Shown piece by piece: positions 21,861-33,959 of a stretch of 64,000 bases of DNA (within the stretch, counting starts at the first letter, position 1; the number at the start of each line of letters is the position of its first letter). The notes beneath the pieces were generated by a model, which was not told where the DNA came from, searched no databases, and saw only the letters and a list, made by a program, of their open reading frames with translations. This DNA comes from Ulota crispa (lineage: Eukaryota > Streptophyta > Bryopsida > Orthotrichales > Orthotrichaceae), in contig OY987247.1 in the NCBI GenBank assembly GCA_963920765.1, forward strand, positions 248,001-312,000, read 5' to 3'. The position numbers were made by a program, and so were the translations under genes.

Positions 21861-24415
21861 CAATTACAATTGTTATTGTTCATAAGTTTGAATGGACTTT
21901 CCTCCTCTATCCTAAATGTCCTATGTGTACCACAATCATCAGAGACTTTCAGTTTTTTTTTTGGTTCCACTATTAAACCATAATATCAGAGAGGGGGTAT
22001 TTCTCCTTTTAATTAATGCTAGACTATTCATGTAATTTTGGGCGTTTTGTGGAATACAAAAGAAGAGAACTTGCTTCAAAGGGACAGACAGCACCCAATT
22101 ATTCCACCCATCTTTTAGTCTACAAAATCCGTACTCCATTGTATATTAAACATTTCACTAAAATTAGCCAAAAATTTCCTTGGTGCTTTGCATATCATAA
22201 TATCATTACCAAGTTTTGCATAGACTGAAATTAGTTAAACATGACATGGGTTTTCATCCATACAAATGGTCAAGGAAGTGCCTCTATGTGATCTTTGGCG
22301 CTCTTTCAATTTAGAAGGGTGTGGTGTGTGCACTTGTAGGTCTTGTCTCTTGTTTTTATGTAACCGTTTATGTAGTGATCAATAATTTTGTCTTGTTTGT
22401 CACATTGAAGAATTAGATATTGGTGTTGATGTTGTAATGGTTCTTATGATTACGGTTGGTAGAGGCACACACAATTTTCTTCCATATTTTGCCCTTTATT
22501 AGAGTGTAAACGTACACTTAAGTAGGCCAAATACAAAATTTTAATAAACAAATATGAATTGTTGGAGGAGATAGCAGAACTCATGATTTTGAAGAGACAT
22601 GTAATGCAAATGAGAGTGACGGCACTCCTGGATTGTTGAGTGATTATGGCGTTCCCGTCACCAAACGGCAGCCCGTTCCCTCATGGGAATTGAAGCTATG
22701 AAATTTCTTTTGTTGGCAAGTTTTGTCTTCACTTACTTGTGCTTTGTTTTCTGCAACGGACGTTGCGCTCTCTCCCAACTCATTGCGCCCCTTCCCAAGC
22801 TCTGAATTTTCCTCCGTTTTGCATGATTTGTCTTCATTTGCTTGCACTCTATTTCTTTAGCGGACAATACGCTCTCTCTGCACTCGTAGCGCCACTTCCC
22901 AAACTCTAAAATTTCCCTCGTTTGGCAAGTTCTATCTTTAGTTGCTTGCACTTTGATTCTCTAGCGGACGCTCACTCACTCCCCACTCCTTGCGCCTCTT
23001 GACAATCGCTGTAGTCAGCACTTTCATTCAGAAGGGTGGATGTAGGTGGAGTTATTCCAAAGCGTCAATGTGCAGATAGTGTTGAAGACATTGGCATTCC
23101 TAGCCAATAGTTTTGCATTCCTAACCAATAGTTTTGCATCATAGCTGCACGAGATTTGGAGTGCCGAGTTGATTGTGGATTTGTGGGGTGCAATTTTGTG
23201 AGGAAGAATCCAGAAGTTGAACTTGGCGCAAGTAATCCAATTTCATCGATTGTTTGAGAAGGAGAGGTGTGTGTATGTATTGGCAACATTTGATTCTTGT
23301 GATGTTCGAAGTTGCGCAAGAGATTGTTCTGAAAATTTCATGATTGCCACACTTGCGATGGATGATGGTAATTGATGTTGCCTCTCAGGCGCATTGTTAA
23401 TGGCGGACGTAAATTGAAATGTCCATCAAATTGAGTAAAATAATTGCAATGTAGGGGCACTTGGAAGAATTGGAATTTTAGATTACAGCTGTCATGTTCT
23501 GGTTGAATTCAGCATGCTCCTCTGATTGCAAGGGCGTAGTTTAGTATTGGATGGGACATGTATGAAATTTTTATATGAGGGAGGCTAGTGCTATTTCATG
23601 TGGGGTTTATGAAAGTTCATGCAAAGTCAAGGTGTGTTAACAATTAACACCTCAATCCTTGCAACAATTGAAATAAGGTGAATCTGGGATTTGTTAAATG
23701 ATAAGGAGGCCGGTGCGTTGAAATATAGTTTTTCAAGTTTAGGTTAGATTGTTGATGCACACTGAAGGTGTCTGAAGGTTGCAACATCCTAATCCTTGAT
23801 AGTTTAAGTATCCAGCACTTTAGGTTGCGATCCACACAAATGTATTGATTAGTGAATGTATTTTCTTCGGAACGCTAGGATTTTATAATATGAGCACATG
23901 GGGAAAGGATCGCTTTCCATAAGCAAGTCTGATAGTCTTAGATGCAATAGTTCACTTCCTTGTTATATGTAGTGTGTGTACGGCATGTATGATAGGCGTT
24001 ATCAATTATAATATGAATATGGATGCGAAATCCTCAAGCTAAAGTAGTTCATTTGCTACTTATATAAAGTTCCATGTTACAGAGAATTTATTGGGGCAAT
24101 GATTCAATTCAGTTCGAATGGTAATAGATTGATTCAGTTTTGATATTCACTAAACCAAACATTTGTGTATGCTGCTATAATGCTACGTGGAATCTAAGTA
24201 TAACAGTGACTTACAATAAAATCTAACAATGAAACGTGTATATGGGTTGCAGGTACTATTCCTCAAGATTTGGTACTTGTGATAAACAGAAGATTGAGTC
24301 GACTTCACAAAACAGGGCACTAGTATGGCATCTTCTTTGGTCGCAGTAGGTCACGCAAGCTGAGCCCAAGAGCATGTGTAAGTTTAAAGAATAGGCTCAT
24401 GGAGGATGTTGGTAC
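21861..24415. other. Intergenic DNA with a short 103-bp tandem repeat
   Basis: No recognisable gene. Between about 22,700 and 22,985 there are three diverged head-to-tail units of ~103 bp, each containing 'agcggac' or 'aacggac', 'cgctctctc' and 'cttcccaa(g/a)ctct'. At 23,088-23,135 'gcattcctarccaatagtttt' is duplicated. The small open frames on both strands follow the repeats and lack homology that I can recognise. Confidence 0.45.
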
Positions 24416-24420
24416 ATGTA

Positions 24421-24428
24421 TATATAAA
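24421..24428 (+). promoter_or_regulatory. Possible TATA box upstream of the FCP1-like gene
   Basis: TATATAAA lies about 470 bp upstream of the first coding-like segment. A TATA-like string in AT-rich DNA is weak evidence. It is listed only because of its position ahead of the broken plus-strand gene. Confidence 0.2.
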
Positions 24429-24503
24429 GAACACCTTCTGTATATTCAATAAATAAAGACAATGATACTTATATGCAGAAATGTGGGATCATTCAATAGG
24501 AGG

Positions 24504-24735
24504 CATCGTGGGATCCCAGTATGGCCTTCATTAAATATATGAAACCAGCAATAACTGAAGATGTGAGCCCCAATTGATGCCATTGATTGTGGGATCCCAC
24601 AATGCCCTTCATCATAAGATCTCACGTTAAATGGCATCATAGGATTCCACGATCAATGGCATCAGTTGGAGCTCACGTCTTTGGTTATTGCTGGTTTCAC
24701 ATATACAATGAAAGCCATCATGAGATCCCACAACA
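24504..24735. repeat. Cluster of GTGGGATCCCAC near-palindromes
   Basis: Four copies occur within 230 bp: 24504-24524, 24586-24603 (ATTGTGGGATCCCACAAT, a perfect 18-bp palindrome), 24635-24654 and 24716-24734, with a weaker one near 24611. Each is centred on GGATCC or a one-base variant. They lie upstream of the first coding-like segment. Confidence 0.75.
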
Positions 24736-25378
24736 AATAGTATTGAAACATATACATTTTCATGCAATGTCCATTTCAGAGAATGTAGTCATTGAAATAT
24801 TACAATTTATGCAGACCAGAAGACCCTAGAAGGGCTCCAAAGCATGGTCTTCCTATAAAGCTCTTAAGCTTCGTCAACTCTTGGATACCCTCATAGGAAT
24901 ACAATGGCGATCAGCAACCAATGGCATTCTTCCAAAGCCACAACAAAGTTGGTAAATGGGGATTGCAGTGGAGACCAGAGATGGGTGAAGCAATTGTCAT
25001 ATCATTGAAGCTGTATAATGGAACAAGATCCCATCACACGACCGGGATAGACGTAGTCGACATAAAAGGACTCAATGATCAATCAATGCTTGTCGTCATC
25101 CAGGAGAACTTTCCAAAGGGTAATGGATTTCACTATTGTGGGTTAATCCTAGATTATGCAACATTAGACAAGGACATTAGCTATTCAATGCTAGAGCAGA
25201 GTTCTTGTATTTGACCGAGGAGAAATTCAAATTCACATCAGAGGAACTGAATATGCAATGGGATATTATTTCTGAGGCCCGACACGTAACAGATCCAGAA
25301 CCGGAGGTACCAATACCTGCTGCAAAGCAAAAGTCAACATCATACTTGCCATAGAAGAAGGGGCGGAAACGCAAGTCC

Positions 25379-26125
25379 ATGGTTGGCGCGCCGAGAGACA
25401 ATGAAGAGACCACCGAGGTTGTGAAGAAACCAAAAGCCGATAAACCACTTCACGTATGCGTGGCTATGGATGATGCTGCTATTAGGAAGCTCTTGGCAAC
25501 CGAGATGAAGAAAATGCATGCGCTATACAAGAGATCATTTGGGCCATTGTACAGATGGGAGAAGAAACCTTACTTAGATAAAAATGGTGACCTGATGAGA
25601 GTTCACTACAGTTAGCTGCACAAGGCACCACCTTCTTGACCAATGTATTGAGGCATTGCACCCACTTGGCTCAATGGAATTATAAACCAGGTACTCATTG
25701 ATGCGGACTATCACTCGGAGAGAAGATTTATTATTGTCCTCCTCTTCAAGATGGGTCCATATGGAGCCGACAAGCTAGTCTAGCTCTTTGAAACACTCCC
25801 ACAGCCATCCAATATAATGGAAGAAACCCACTACTACATAATTGGTGGGCAACATACCATTGAAGCCCACAAAATACTGATTGAGAAAGGGGACATTATG
25901 GGATCAAACGCACAAGATGCTTCAACGTTCAATATTATTCCTGTGTGGAGTGTTCAGGCGGATTTCACAATGCTAATCCATCTGTCAAGGAGCCTAAATT
26001 AGAATATTGCCGAGGATCAGAAGGAGCAGAGCTTCTTGAAGCAACTTCTCATGGCTAGAATGAAGTGGAGAGATATGGGTAGCTCCCAACCATCACCTGG
26101 GGGGAGGCAACACTCAGCGGCGTCT
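25379..26125 (+). pseudogene. Segment with a GGQHT motif, family unknown
   Basis: This part of the broken gene has a basic stretch (KKGRKRKS, possible nuclear signal) just upstream, then 'RKLLATEMKKMHALYKRSFG'. At 25817-26002 it reads 'HYYIIGGQHTIEAHKILIE'. The phrase resembles the GxH(R/T) motif of ParB/DGQHR-type folds ('V(D/G)GQHR..A'), but the match is only a few residues and I give it low weight. One frame runs through four TAG stops, two of them followed directly by well-behaved coding sequence. The exon ends at a GTAATA donor at 26126. Confidence 0.35.
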
Positions 26126-26329
26126 GTAATAATATTCATACCGTTATTGACAATGATCCCTCATCGTGGGATTCCATGATGTGGGATGACTTGTCGGCTT
26201 TCATTGTTCGAGATCTACTCAAGACTCCTAGGCATTCATGTCATCATCATGGGATCCCATGATGACTAGGTGTCCACTTTGATATCATTTGTTTACACAA
26301 GAACTCACTCATGTCTTTTTACCTTGCAG
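26126..26329 (+). other. Intron carrying two palindromes
   Basis: The donor GTAATA follows codon ...GCG TCT and the acceptor CTTGCAG precedes AAA TTT AGT, both phase 0. Inside are the palindromes at 26162-26181 and 26244-26265. The second, centred on CATCATGGGATCCCATGATG, is a perfect 22-bp palindrome when one base is added on each side. Confidence 0.6.
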
Positions 26330-28027
26330 AAATTTAGTCCGTTACTCTCAACAATTTTCACAAACGTCAAAGGCTCTGAGACGGCCTTGGATCCAAAGAT
26401 TTTGCTGATGTTCATCAAGGACAATGTTGTTGTTCAGCGCTGGATCAAGATTGAAGAGGAAACTGTGAAGGGGGTACTCCCGGATGCGACAGGGAAAAGA
26501 TCAAGGACACAGGGTTGTCAAAGCGTAAGCCCCTCACTCAATACAACCTGAAGACATTATATGGATTACGCCCAGAGGATCTCAACGCCCTTGCTGAGTA
26601 GGTTGAAAATAAGACGGTTTCTGTGAAAAGCTCTAGAGCAAAAGTAGTTAATAATCGCATTCTAATTCCGTCTCTAATGGCCGCTGGCTAGCGGTTTAGA
26701 CTAGAGAGAGCTATGAAGAGCAAGCTCCTTTTCCATTACAAACAGAAACGGCTCTTTAGCAGATTGCTCAAATACATTCCCTACAATGTTGCGGACTGGG
26801 AAGATCTTGCAGAATAGAAGAACATTATTGAGAAGAACATTGCACATTGGATCAATCTAGCAAATGACTCTACCGCTGGAAGAGAGTGGCTTCTAGGTCG
26901 GACCGGGGGGCTAAATCAATCCACCAACGCCAATGCATGTCCGGCTTGGTTGATTTACCTATGGAGAACATCCGAAGACAAGGAACCTCACGTTGCCACT
27001 AAAGAAGATCGCGATTTGGCATTTGCAGACAGGTACATGTGTGTGAGAATGGAGGAGTTCTCATAGAACACCAGCGACGTCTTATCTAACCCCACCTTTG
27101 TGAAATGGCGAGAAGTACAAAAGCACCACATGTATTTCTGGTTCGCGTTCAAGGAAGCACTCACTGGCGTTTCTACCAAGCTACTAGAGCAGAGGAAGTT
27201 GAAGAAGTTCTTTGACGCAATGGAGAATGACAAAGCCAACTCACATACTAAACCTCTTGCTTGATCACCAGCTGTCATATTAACAAACGTAGATGGTCTG
27301 TACAAAATCCAATGTTAGTTGGCTACACAAAAGAAAGAAACAAAATCCAAGGTTTGGGGATTAAACCTTGTCAACTACTTCCCACTGACATGGGACAACT
27401 TCTCTCAACCACTGGCGGGTACTAGATACAATGTTTACGTTGTATTCCTTTATGAAATCTATGCAGACAAGAGCAAGAAGGAAAGCTTTGCAACCAATTT
27501 CCAAGGACAAGAGGCTTTTCAACCTTTCTTTAATGTGGACAACACAGAGGACAAGCTTAGTTTTTTAGAAGGTTGCGGCGACTATGGATGCAAATACTCA
27601 CTACCAACCAGATGTTTGCACAATACTTGATTGATGACATGGTTCTAGTAAATGTGAATGGTGGTCTTGAGTTCACAAACCTCGGAGTGGTGAGTTCTCC
27701 ATCTGAATGAATGTTATCTCTTTTCATATTACGTCATTCATTTCATAGTTTTAATGTTATTGATTTGTTCTTTCTGCTCTTCTTCAGGTTGTGAAATGCA
27801 AGGTGCTTGAAATAGTTGACTTTGTAGTGGCAAAAATCTTGGAGGAGCTCCTTGCCTGTCAAAAATGGGACCTTTCATCTCCGGCTACTATAGCTGGCGT
27901 TAGGAATGTCAACGAAGGTTTGAATTTGTTACAAAAGGAAGTGGACGGAGAGGATGCAGATGACAACAACTTTGCAAAAACCACCAATAGAAGCGACAAT
28001 GTGGAGGACACACCGGGGGTTGTCAAA

Positions 28028-28223
28028 GTATGTACTTATACCCTCCCAATTTTGACTTACTTTGGTGGATTTCTTGATTTAAATCATCTACTTTGAAGTA
28101 TTTGAACTTTGAATCCTGAATTCCCATTCATCGTGGGATCCCACGCTGAAATGGGATGGACTGCCCGCCATGCTTTTCATCATGGGATCCCACGATGACT
28201 AATCCTTATATTTCCCTTTTCAG
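28028..28223 (+). other. Intron carrying two palindromes
   Basis: The donor GTATGT at 28028 and the acceptor TTTTCAG ending at 28223 bracket AT-rich DNA with palindromes at 28129-28150 and 28178-28199, 28 bases apart. The reading phase on the far side does not fit simply (the coding-like frame is shifted by one), so the exact acceptor is uncertain. Confidence 0.5.
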
Positions 28224-29353
28224 ATGGTTCCCTTGTCCTAATTATCCAAAATGTCTATAGGAGGTTCCGCTAGTTAAAGTTATGCAAACGTGGTTGCTAA
28301 GGAATCGCCCAGACCCCAAGCAGCCGACTCCTCTAATTTTGTCAGAGGGACCAGCAAAGGATAAGTTTGTTGCGGTGACCAAGAAGAAGAAAAATCCATC
28401 AAAGAAGTTTGTAGTCTCATCAAAGAAATCGGTGAAGGCTCCGCAACCGGTACCTAAGCCTCAAGAGAAGTTGATCAAGCTTGTGAAGAAACCGCCTAAG
28501 CAGTCAAAGGCAATTAAAGCTCCTGCAAAACCACAAATCCAAAGCCAAGTTTCTGCTACAACAATCTCTAGCGACAATGAAGAGGACAATACAATTGAGC
28601 CTTTGCAGAACCCACGCACATAATGAGGGCCACAGGGTACACGCGGCATCGCAGCAATGTCAACAACCTCTGGGCCTTCAAGACCCAACATGGCCAATCC
28701 CTCTCAACTAGAAGAAGATCTAGCCTCACCCACAATGTCATCTAGAGAAGCAACAACGCAGGCTGCTAGAATACTGAGGGGGAAATCAATAGTGCATGCG
28801 GTCAATTCTCCGGACAATGATTCCAAATTTGGTGTGATACTGCAAAGGAAACTCTCGTTTGCTCAGGAGACATTATGCAATCCCACGATACTGGGCGATC
28901 CATCTTCCCTTGTCATTGACACTGTTACCATAGATATCCAATCGGGCCCCGCCAAACAAATGTCTTCACAGGTTGTCTAGGACACCATGACTGATATAGT
29001 CGATCTTAGTGCCGACAATTTGCCTAACTTGCAGGCTTCATTAAAGTCAACTGTCAGATCCGTCCATCCTGATGATACACTAAGTGAGAAGGTTCGCATC
29101 TGGGATAAGTTTAAAGTTCTTTCAAAATTCTCTTGTTTTAGTATTGACCCCAATCGGAGCTCTTCAACCAAAGAGTCGAGGTATCTTGAGGCCGTAAGGC
29201 TGGCGCACCTCTCTACTTACAGTGACGTTTTTGACATTTTACTATGACAAGGAGTGGATAGTGATATCATGAATGAGGTGGGATTAAGTTCTCCATTTCC
29301 AAGGAATCTCAACAAACTAGAGGGAAAAAGAACTGTCGTTGAGGATGTCATTG

Positions 29354-29532
29354 GTGCGTGATCTCTTGTCCTTAGTTGTAGGTTACGTTGGTTAATTACC
29401 ATCAGTTTCAAAATAATAGAGATTTCACTTGGTGCGTGATCTTTCACCCTTGATTGTAAATTTTGCTACTTAATAACCATGAGTATTAGAATATATGAGA
29501 CATCTCTTACCATATTTATTGTCATCATGCAG
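29354..29532 (+). other. Intron with internal duplication
   Basis: The donor is GTGCGT at 29354 and the acceptor ATGCAG ends at 29532. Joining gives I-E-V-N-R-G-E-Q in the FCP1 frame. The sequence TTGGTGCGTGATCT is duplicated 78 bases apart (29351 and 29429), so the splice donor itself occurs twice. Confidence 0.5.
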
Positions 29533-30179
29533 AGGTTAACAGAGGTGAACAAACGGTTTCAAGAGGCCTGAATCAGGTGCCTCTTCAACAATATTGGATA
29601 ATTTTGGACTTGAACGGACTCTTGATTAACAGAGGCTTATTCAATAAGCAAACTCTTGAATCAAGACCAAGAGTTTGGAAATTTCTTGATTGGTTGAAAA
29701 TCCAAGCACATATTGGCTTCTGGAGTTGTGTCAAAGACTATAATATGACAGCTTTGTTTAAGGATTAGCTCAATGGCTATTCTTTCATTAGCAACAATAT
29801 CAAGTATTTGACACAGTCTAATTGCAAGGAATCCTCCTACAGGATGCCTAACAAGGTTTATAAACCAATTTTTGTGATGCCTCTTGAGAATTTCAGGATA
29901 TTTGCGCAATTGGAGTCATTAGATTACATCATACTAATTGATGACAGTCTAGTCAAGAACCTCCTCAACAATGAGTTTAGGGCTGTCCATCCGGCATCAT
30001 GGACTGGCAATGTGAGTGACACCTTTCTGAATGACCACCTTTGTCCATGGCTTCAAGGTCTATTTCAGTCGCAAGAGGTGGTGGTTGACTACGTAAAAGC
30101 ACATCCACTTCTAGGCGGCCAAAGATTGGTGCCTAAAGGTTCTGATCTTGCGCTGAGAATTCTTAGTGGACTCTTGTGA
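29533..30179 (+). pseudogene. FCP1/NLI-interacting-factor-like HAD phosphatase domain
   Basis: The domain begins 'YWIILDLNGLLINRG', matching motif I of plant FCP1-like proteins (I-L-D-L-N-G-L-L, a variant of the DxDG nucleophile motif of CTD phosphatases). It continues with 'RPRVWKFLDWL' and '(I)GFWSCVKDYNM', the usual fold order, and later 'YIILIDDSLVKNLLN' with the DD of the late acid motif, then 'VHPASW' and 'LCPWLQGL'. A single TAG at 29766-29768 splits it, with the frame unchanged on both sides. The second Asp of DxDG is Asn, as in a subset of plant homologues. The family would predict protein Ser phosphatase chemistry, but this copy is broken and may be catalytically altered. Confidence 0.7.
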
Positions 30180-30807
30180 GGATTCCATCATGGGATCCCA
30201 CAATATTTTTTTCATTGGAATAGCAATGTCTATAGCAAAGCTGTAGTTTAGGATTATATATTGTATTTAGAACTATGCTCTCACTATAGAGTGCATGCAC
30301 TCTCCTTTGGTCACACATTTCTTCAGAATTTTTGAGGACTGTTGTAATTTTTGCAATGCCCTTCTTCCTTTTTTTGCAAACTTTGTTCTATGTACTGAGC
30401 ACTATGTCTTTTTTTTAGTTTGTAAATGCAATGCAAATGTTTTTCCATCAGGCTACATTTTGTAGAAACCAAGCCCCCAAAATTACTTGGATGCAATGTG
30501 TTGCAATACTTGTTCTAGGTTGTTTAGTACAAAGGTGGAGCAATGCATGTCCTTCACATACTTCTAAATGTCTTAGTGCGGATTGGTGCTTTTGGGGTAC
30601 TTGCATACATTTTGAAACTGTTCCATCATGCCTCATCCTGTCACTATGCATTCATGAGGTCTTTGATAATTATCAAGAAGTTCATGTACCTGCTAATGAC
30701 TTCTGCTCCACACTTCATTGCATCAGTCTTTATTATCTTTTTTTTGTACAACCTTGATGCTCAAATCATTTGATACTGAACAAACATATCAGTCCAACTG
30801 TAGGAAT
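30180..30807. other. 3' flank of the FCP1-like gene
   Basis: Starts with a palindrome at 30186-30204 just after the stop codon (30177-30179). The rest is T-rich with no recognisable coding. The two overlapping plus-strand frames at 30.43-30.77 kb have no homology that I can recognise. Confidence 0.45.
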
Positions 30808-31673
30808 CACTACAAGGAAAAGGCCTTTTTATGACTAGGCATTTGACTCCAAAAAGTCAAAAAAACTAGGAGTGGGTTAAACTCTCTACAATCATTCTGC
30901 AGTCATCCCGGTCAAATCACATGCACAGATGACTGGTAGTCATTTGGATGGGCCAGTTGTTCCCAATGGGATGTTCCCAATGGAGTTTAGGGACCTCAAT
31001 AGAGACTTGGCTTGGGATTCTCAATCTTGTGACTTCGCGTAATCATGTTCTCTGATCGATATGACTATCTACAATCATAATCTATGATTACACATAGTTG
31101 TATCTATTGGTTTAGATGATGTAGTTTAACTCTCTTTAGTCATATACTTGGCGTTTTTCATTTTGGGTCATGACTATAGTAAGTCATTTTTTAAATGTTT
31201 TATGACTTATCCTAGTCAAATTTATATAGAATTTTGGATTTGGGCTAGTTATGATTAGCAATGACTAGTCATAGTCATAATTTTAGGCAATATGACTGCG
31301 CTTAGTCATATGTATATACATTATGACTAAAATTGGTAATGAATTATGTAGATTGACATATGTCTGCTCATAGTCAACAATAACTATCACATGTGACTAT
31401 GCTCAATCAACTTTGATAAGAATCATACATTTTTGCAAGCACTTTTATTTCAAATCGGACTAGATGTAGTCTACTCTAAATATTCAATGACTACTATTAG
31501 TCATATAAATTTCTTAACAAGTCTTGACAAATGTAATTGTAGTCTACAAGTAGTCACATTCTAAGACTAAAGCCATCTAGTTTATCATCTTTGACTATAT
31601 AGAGTCATAAAGAGGAATTTAAATGACTACCACTAGTCATGTAAAAAATGCAACTACTAGAAAAGCAACAAGT
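30808..31673. mobile_element. CACTA-type terminus with AGTCAT subterminal repeats
   Basis: CACTACAAGGAAAA at 30808-30821 is a CACTA-family terminus. The following 850 bp contains many ATGACTA...TAGTCAT units in both orientations (for example 31260-31285, 31320-31330 and 31490-31505), as expected of a CACTA subterminal region. The mate TTTTCCTTGTAGTG was not found in the window. The tract runs into CACTA copy 2 at 31674, which may have inserted into it, or the element is truncated. Confidence 0.6.
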
Positions 31674-32004
31674 CACTAGTAGAAAATTTAGCACAAAATC
31701 AACAAAATTTCAACCAAAAACTGTTGATGTTTTCTGTGGATTTGATCAAGTTGATTTGGATACTTTTTTGTTGATTTTTTGTTGATTATTTGTTGATTAT
31801 TAATAGTTTTCTGTCAATTTTCTGTTGATTTTCTGTTACTTTTCACGTATTTTATGTTGTTCAATTCTATTTTTTTTCAATTTTAAATTTTTTTTTCATA
31901 GAAATTTATTTTGTTTTATGAAAAACTAAACTTCATTAGGGGCCGAACATTTGCTTAAACCCCCGGGCAGCTGCCCAAACCCCCGGGTAGGGTTGCCGGC
32001 AGCA

Positions 32005-32050
32005 GGGTTTGAACCCCCCACCATTAGGCTCACACTCCACAACTCTACCA
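32005..32050 (-). other. tRNA-like box A/box B in CACTA copy 2
   Basis: On the minus strand TGGTAGAGTTG (32050-32040) and GGTTCAAACCC (32015-32005) match polymerase III boxes A and B with the same 24-nt gap as in copy 1, although the GC-rich sequence around box B differs between the copies. Confidence 0.4.
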
Positions 32051-32621
32051 CATTCTCAAAAACCACTAGAAAATGTGCAAACACACATGCACATACTATA
32101 ACCATGATTCTATTTGTACATTAAATGTTCATGTTTTTAGTAACCCAGTAGACTTTTGAGGCTATTTCGGTCCATTAAAAAACTTTTTTTCAAAAAACTT
32201 TTTTTCAAAAAACTTTTTTTCAAAAAACTTAGAACTAAAAAAAGTTGGTAAATATATTTTACTTTCACCTTCAACAATTTTTTTTGGATTTCAATCTTTT
32301 TATCAAAATATAAGATTTAAAATCCGAGAAGGTGTTTAGAAATTTTAAAAAAATTGTTTATTTCCATCCTTTTGATTTTGTTTATAAATTTTCATTGGAA
32401 TTCACAAATCTCAAAAAGATTGTTGCAGGCAAAGGTTGGATTCATTAATAATTATTATTTAGTGCTAGTTTTTTTGTAAAAAGAACCTTATTCTGTTAAA
32501 ATAGCCTCCGTAGTTTGATAGCTTCAAATAACATGAAATCGTGAAAAGTTACAGAATTAAAACCTTGCAATTACAAAATCAAAATTCTATAGATTTTTGA
32601 ATAGTTATGGATATTTTTTAA

Positions 32622-33033
32622 GGGCATTAATATGTGAACCACACCCTTTGAACTACTGTACCACACCCCCAAGGTAAATTTTAGATCTCTACCATCAAAA
32701 CTTTGAGTTTGAGAATTTTGAATTCAAATTTGGACTTAGAGACCATGATATTGTCTAGGACCATAAAAAAAGTTGCAATTCAACAACACCCAATGAAAAA
32801 GTTTATCTTTTTTTATAAACAAAAGTAAAATTAACAATTTTCTCCCTAACTAAACTTATTCATTGGGTGTGGTTGAATTGCAACTTCTTTTATGGTTCTA
32901 GACAATACCATGGTCTCTTAGTCCAAATTTGAATTCAAAATTTTCAAATTCAGCTTTTTGATGGTAGAAATCTAATATTTACCTCATGGTGTGGTATAGT
33001 AATTGGAAGGGTGTGGTACACATATCAATTCCC
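32622..33033. mobile_element. 412-bp foldback element nested in CACTA copy 2
   Basis: Reverse complement of the unit at 12487-12898, of the same length and almost the same sequence. The ends are GGGCATTAATATGTGAACCA and TGGTACACATATCAATTCCC. Confidence 0.7.
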
Positions 33034-33959
33034 ATCTTTTAAAGCTTATAAAAGTATTTTATAAAATTGTTTTTTTTTTTTAATTCATTTGGTTAGTAAT
33101 AGAAGGAAAAATACTAAAAGTACCCTTTAAGTCTTTCAAAATATCAAGTTTATGCCGAAAATATGATTTTTTGTAGGAATATCAATTATACTCCTATTAT
33201 TTTGGAAAATTAATAAAAAAGCTCTTATATTTTGAAATGTTAAACATATCCTTGTGTTATTTGAAATGTAAAAATCACCTTTGGTTTCTTGTAAGAATTT
33301 GCATTAAACTATATACTTGGTTATCATATAACACAAAGATATAAACAATTTAAAATAGTTGAGGAGCAGTTTTAATACTTTCCCAATATATTAGAAGCAT
33401 TGTTGATATTTATACAAAAAGGGAAGATATTTTTGGTACTTTTAATCCTTGAGGGACATATATGATTTCTTCAAAGAATTGAGGAGCATCTTTTATATTT
33501 GTTTGTAAAGAAATTTTGGTATTTAAAACAACAAAATGTTGTACTTTTTATATAAAATTTTGTTGAATTAGTGAAGTTGTGTCCAAAAGTGTCCAAATCA
33601 ACAGAAAACTGTTGATTTTTTTGTTATTATGGTCATGTTTTAACTTGACTTTAAAGGCTACAAATTTTAAATCTAACCAAATTGTGAAAAGTAAAGAAAA
33701 TAAAACCAGTCAATGTACACTCAAACTTCTAAAAGATTCTTTTTTTTTCAAAAATTCTTTTACTTTTTAAAACTTCAAAAAAATTTAATGAGGTCCGAAA
33801 AGATTCTAGAAAGATTTCAAAAACAAACCTGAACTATTGTAATAGTTTCTTTGTTAAAAATATTTTAAAGTATTTTGAGGATTTACAAAAAGATTCCTAA
33901 AGGACTCTAATTCAATCTAAGAGATTTTGTTTCTATAAATATTTTGAAGTACTTTAACA

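Larger units (their letters stand above)
24840..30179 (+). pseudogene. Broken multi-exon gene ending in an FCP1-like domain
   Basis: Long coding-like segments on the plus strand join across clean splice signals: introns 26126-26329, 27690-27787, 28028-28223 and 29354-29532. Frame is interrupted by stops and at least three shifts (near 25.2, 26.49 and 27.59 kb). Stops in otherwise coherent sequence are mostly TAG (24894, 25352, 25613, 25781, 26000, 26599, 26689, 26815, 27064, 27316, 28258, 28978, 29766), with TGA at 25637, 25649, 27262, 28624 and 29245 and TAA at 28621. I do not recognise the N-terminal 1,000 residues. A Lys/Pro-rich disordered segment lies at 28.36-28.62 kb and an FCP1-like fold at the C-terminus. 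It could be a host pseudogene or a gene carried by a large element. Confidence 0.6.
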
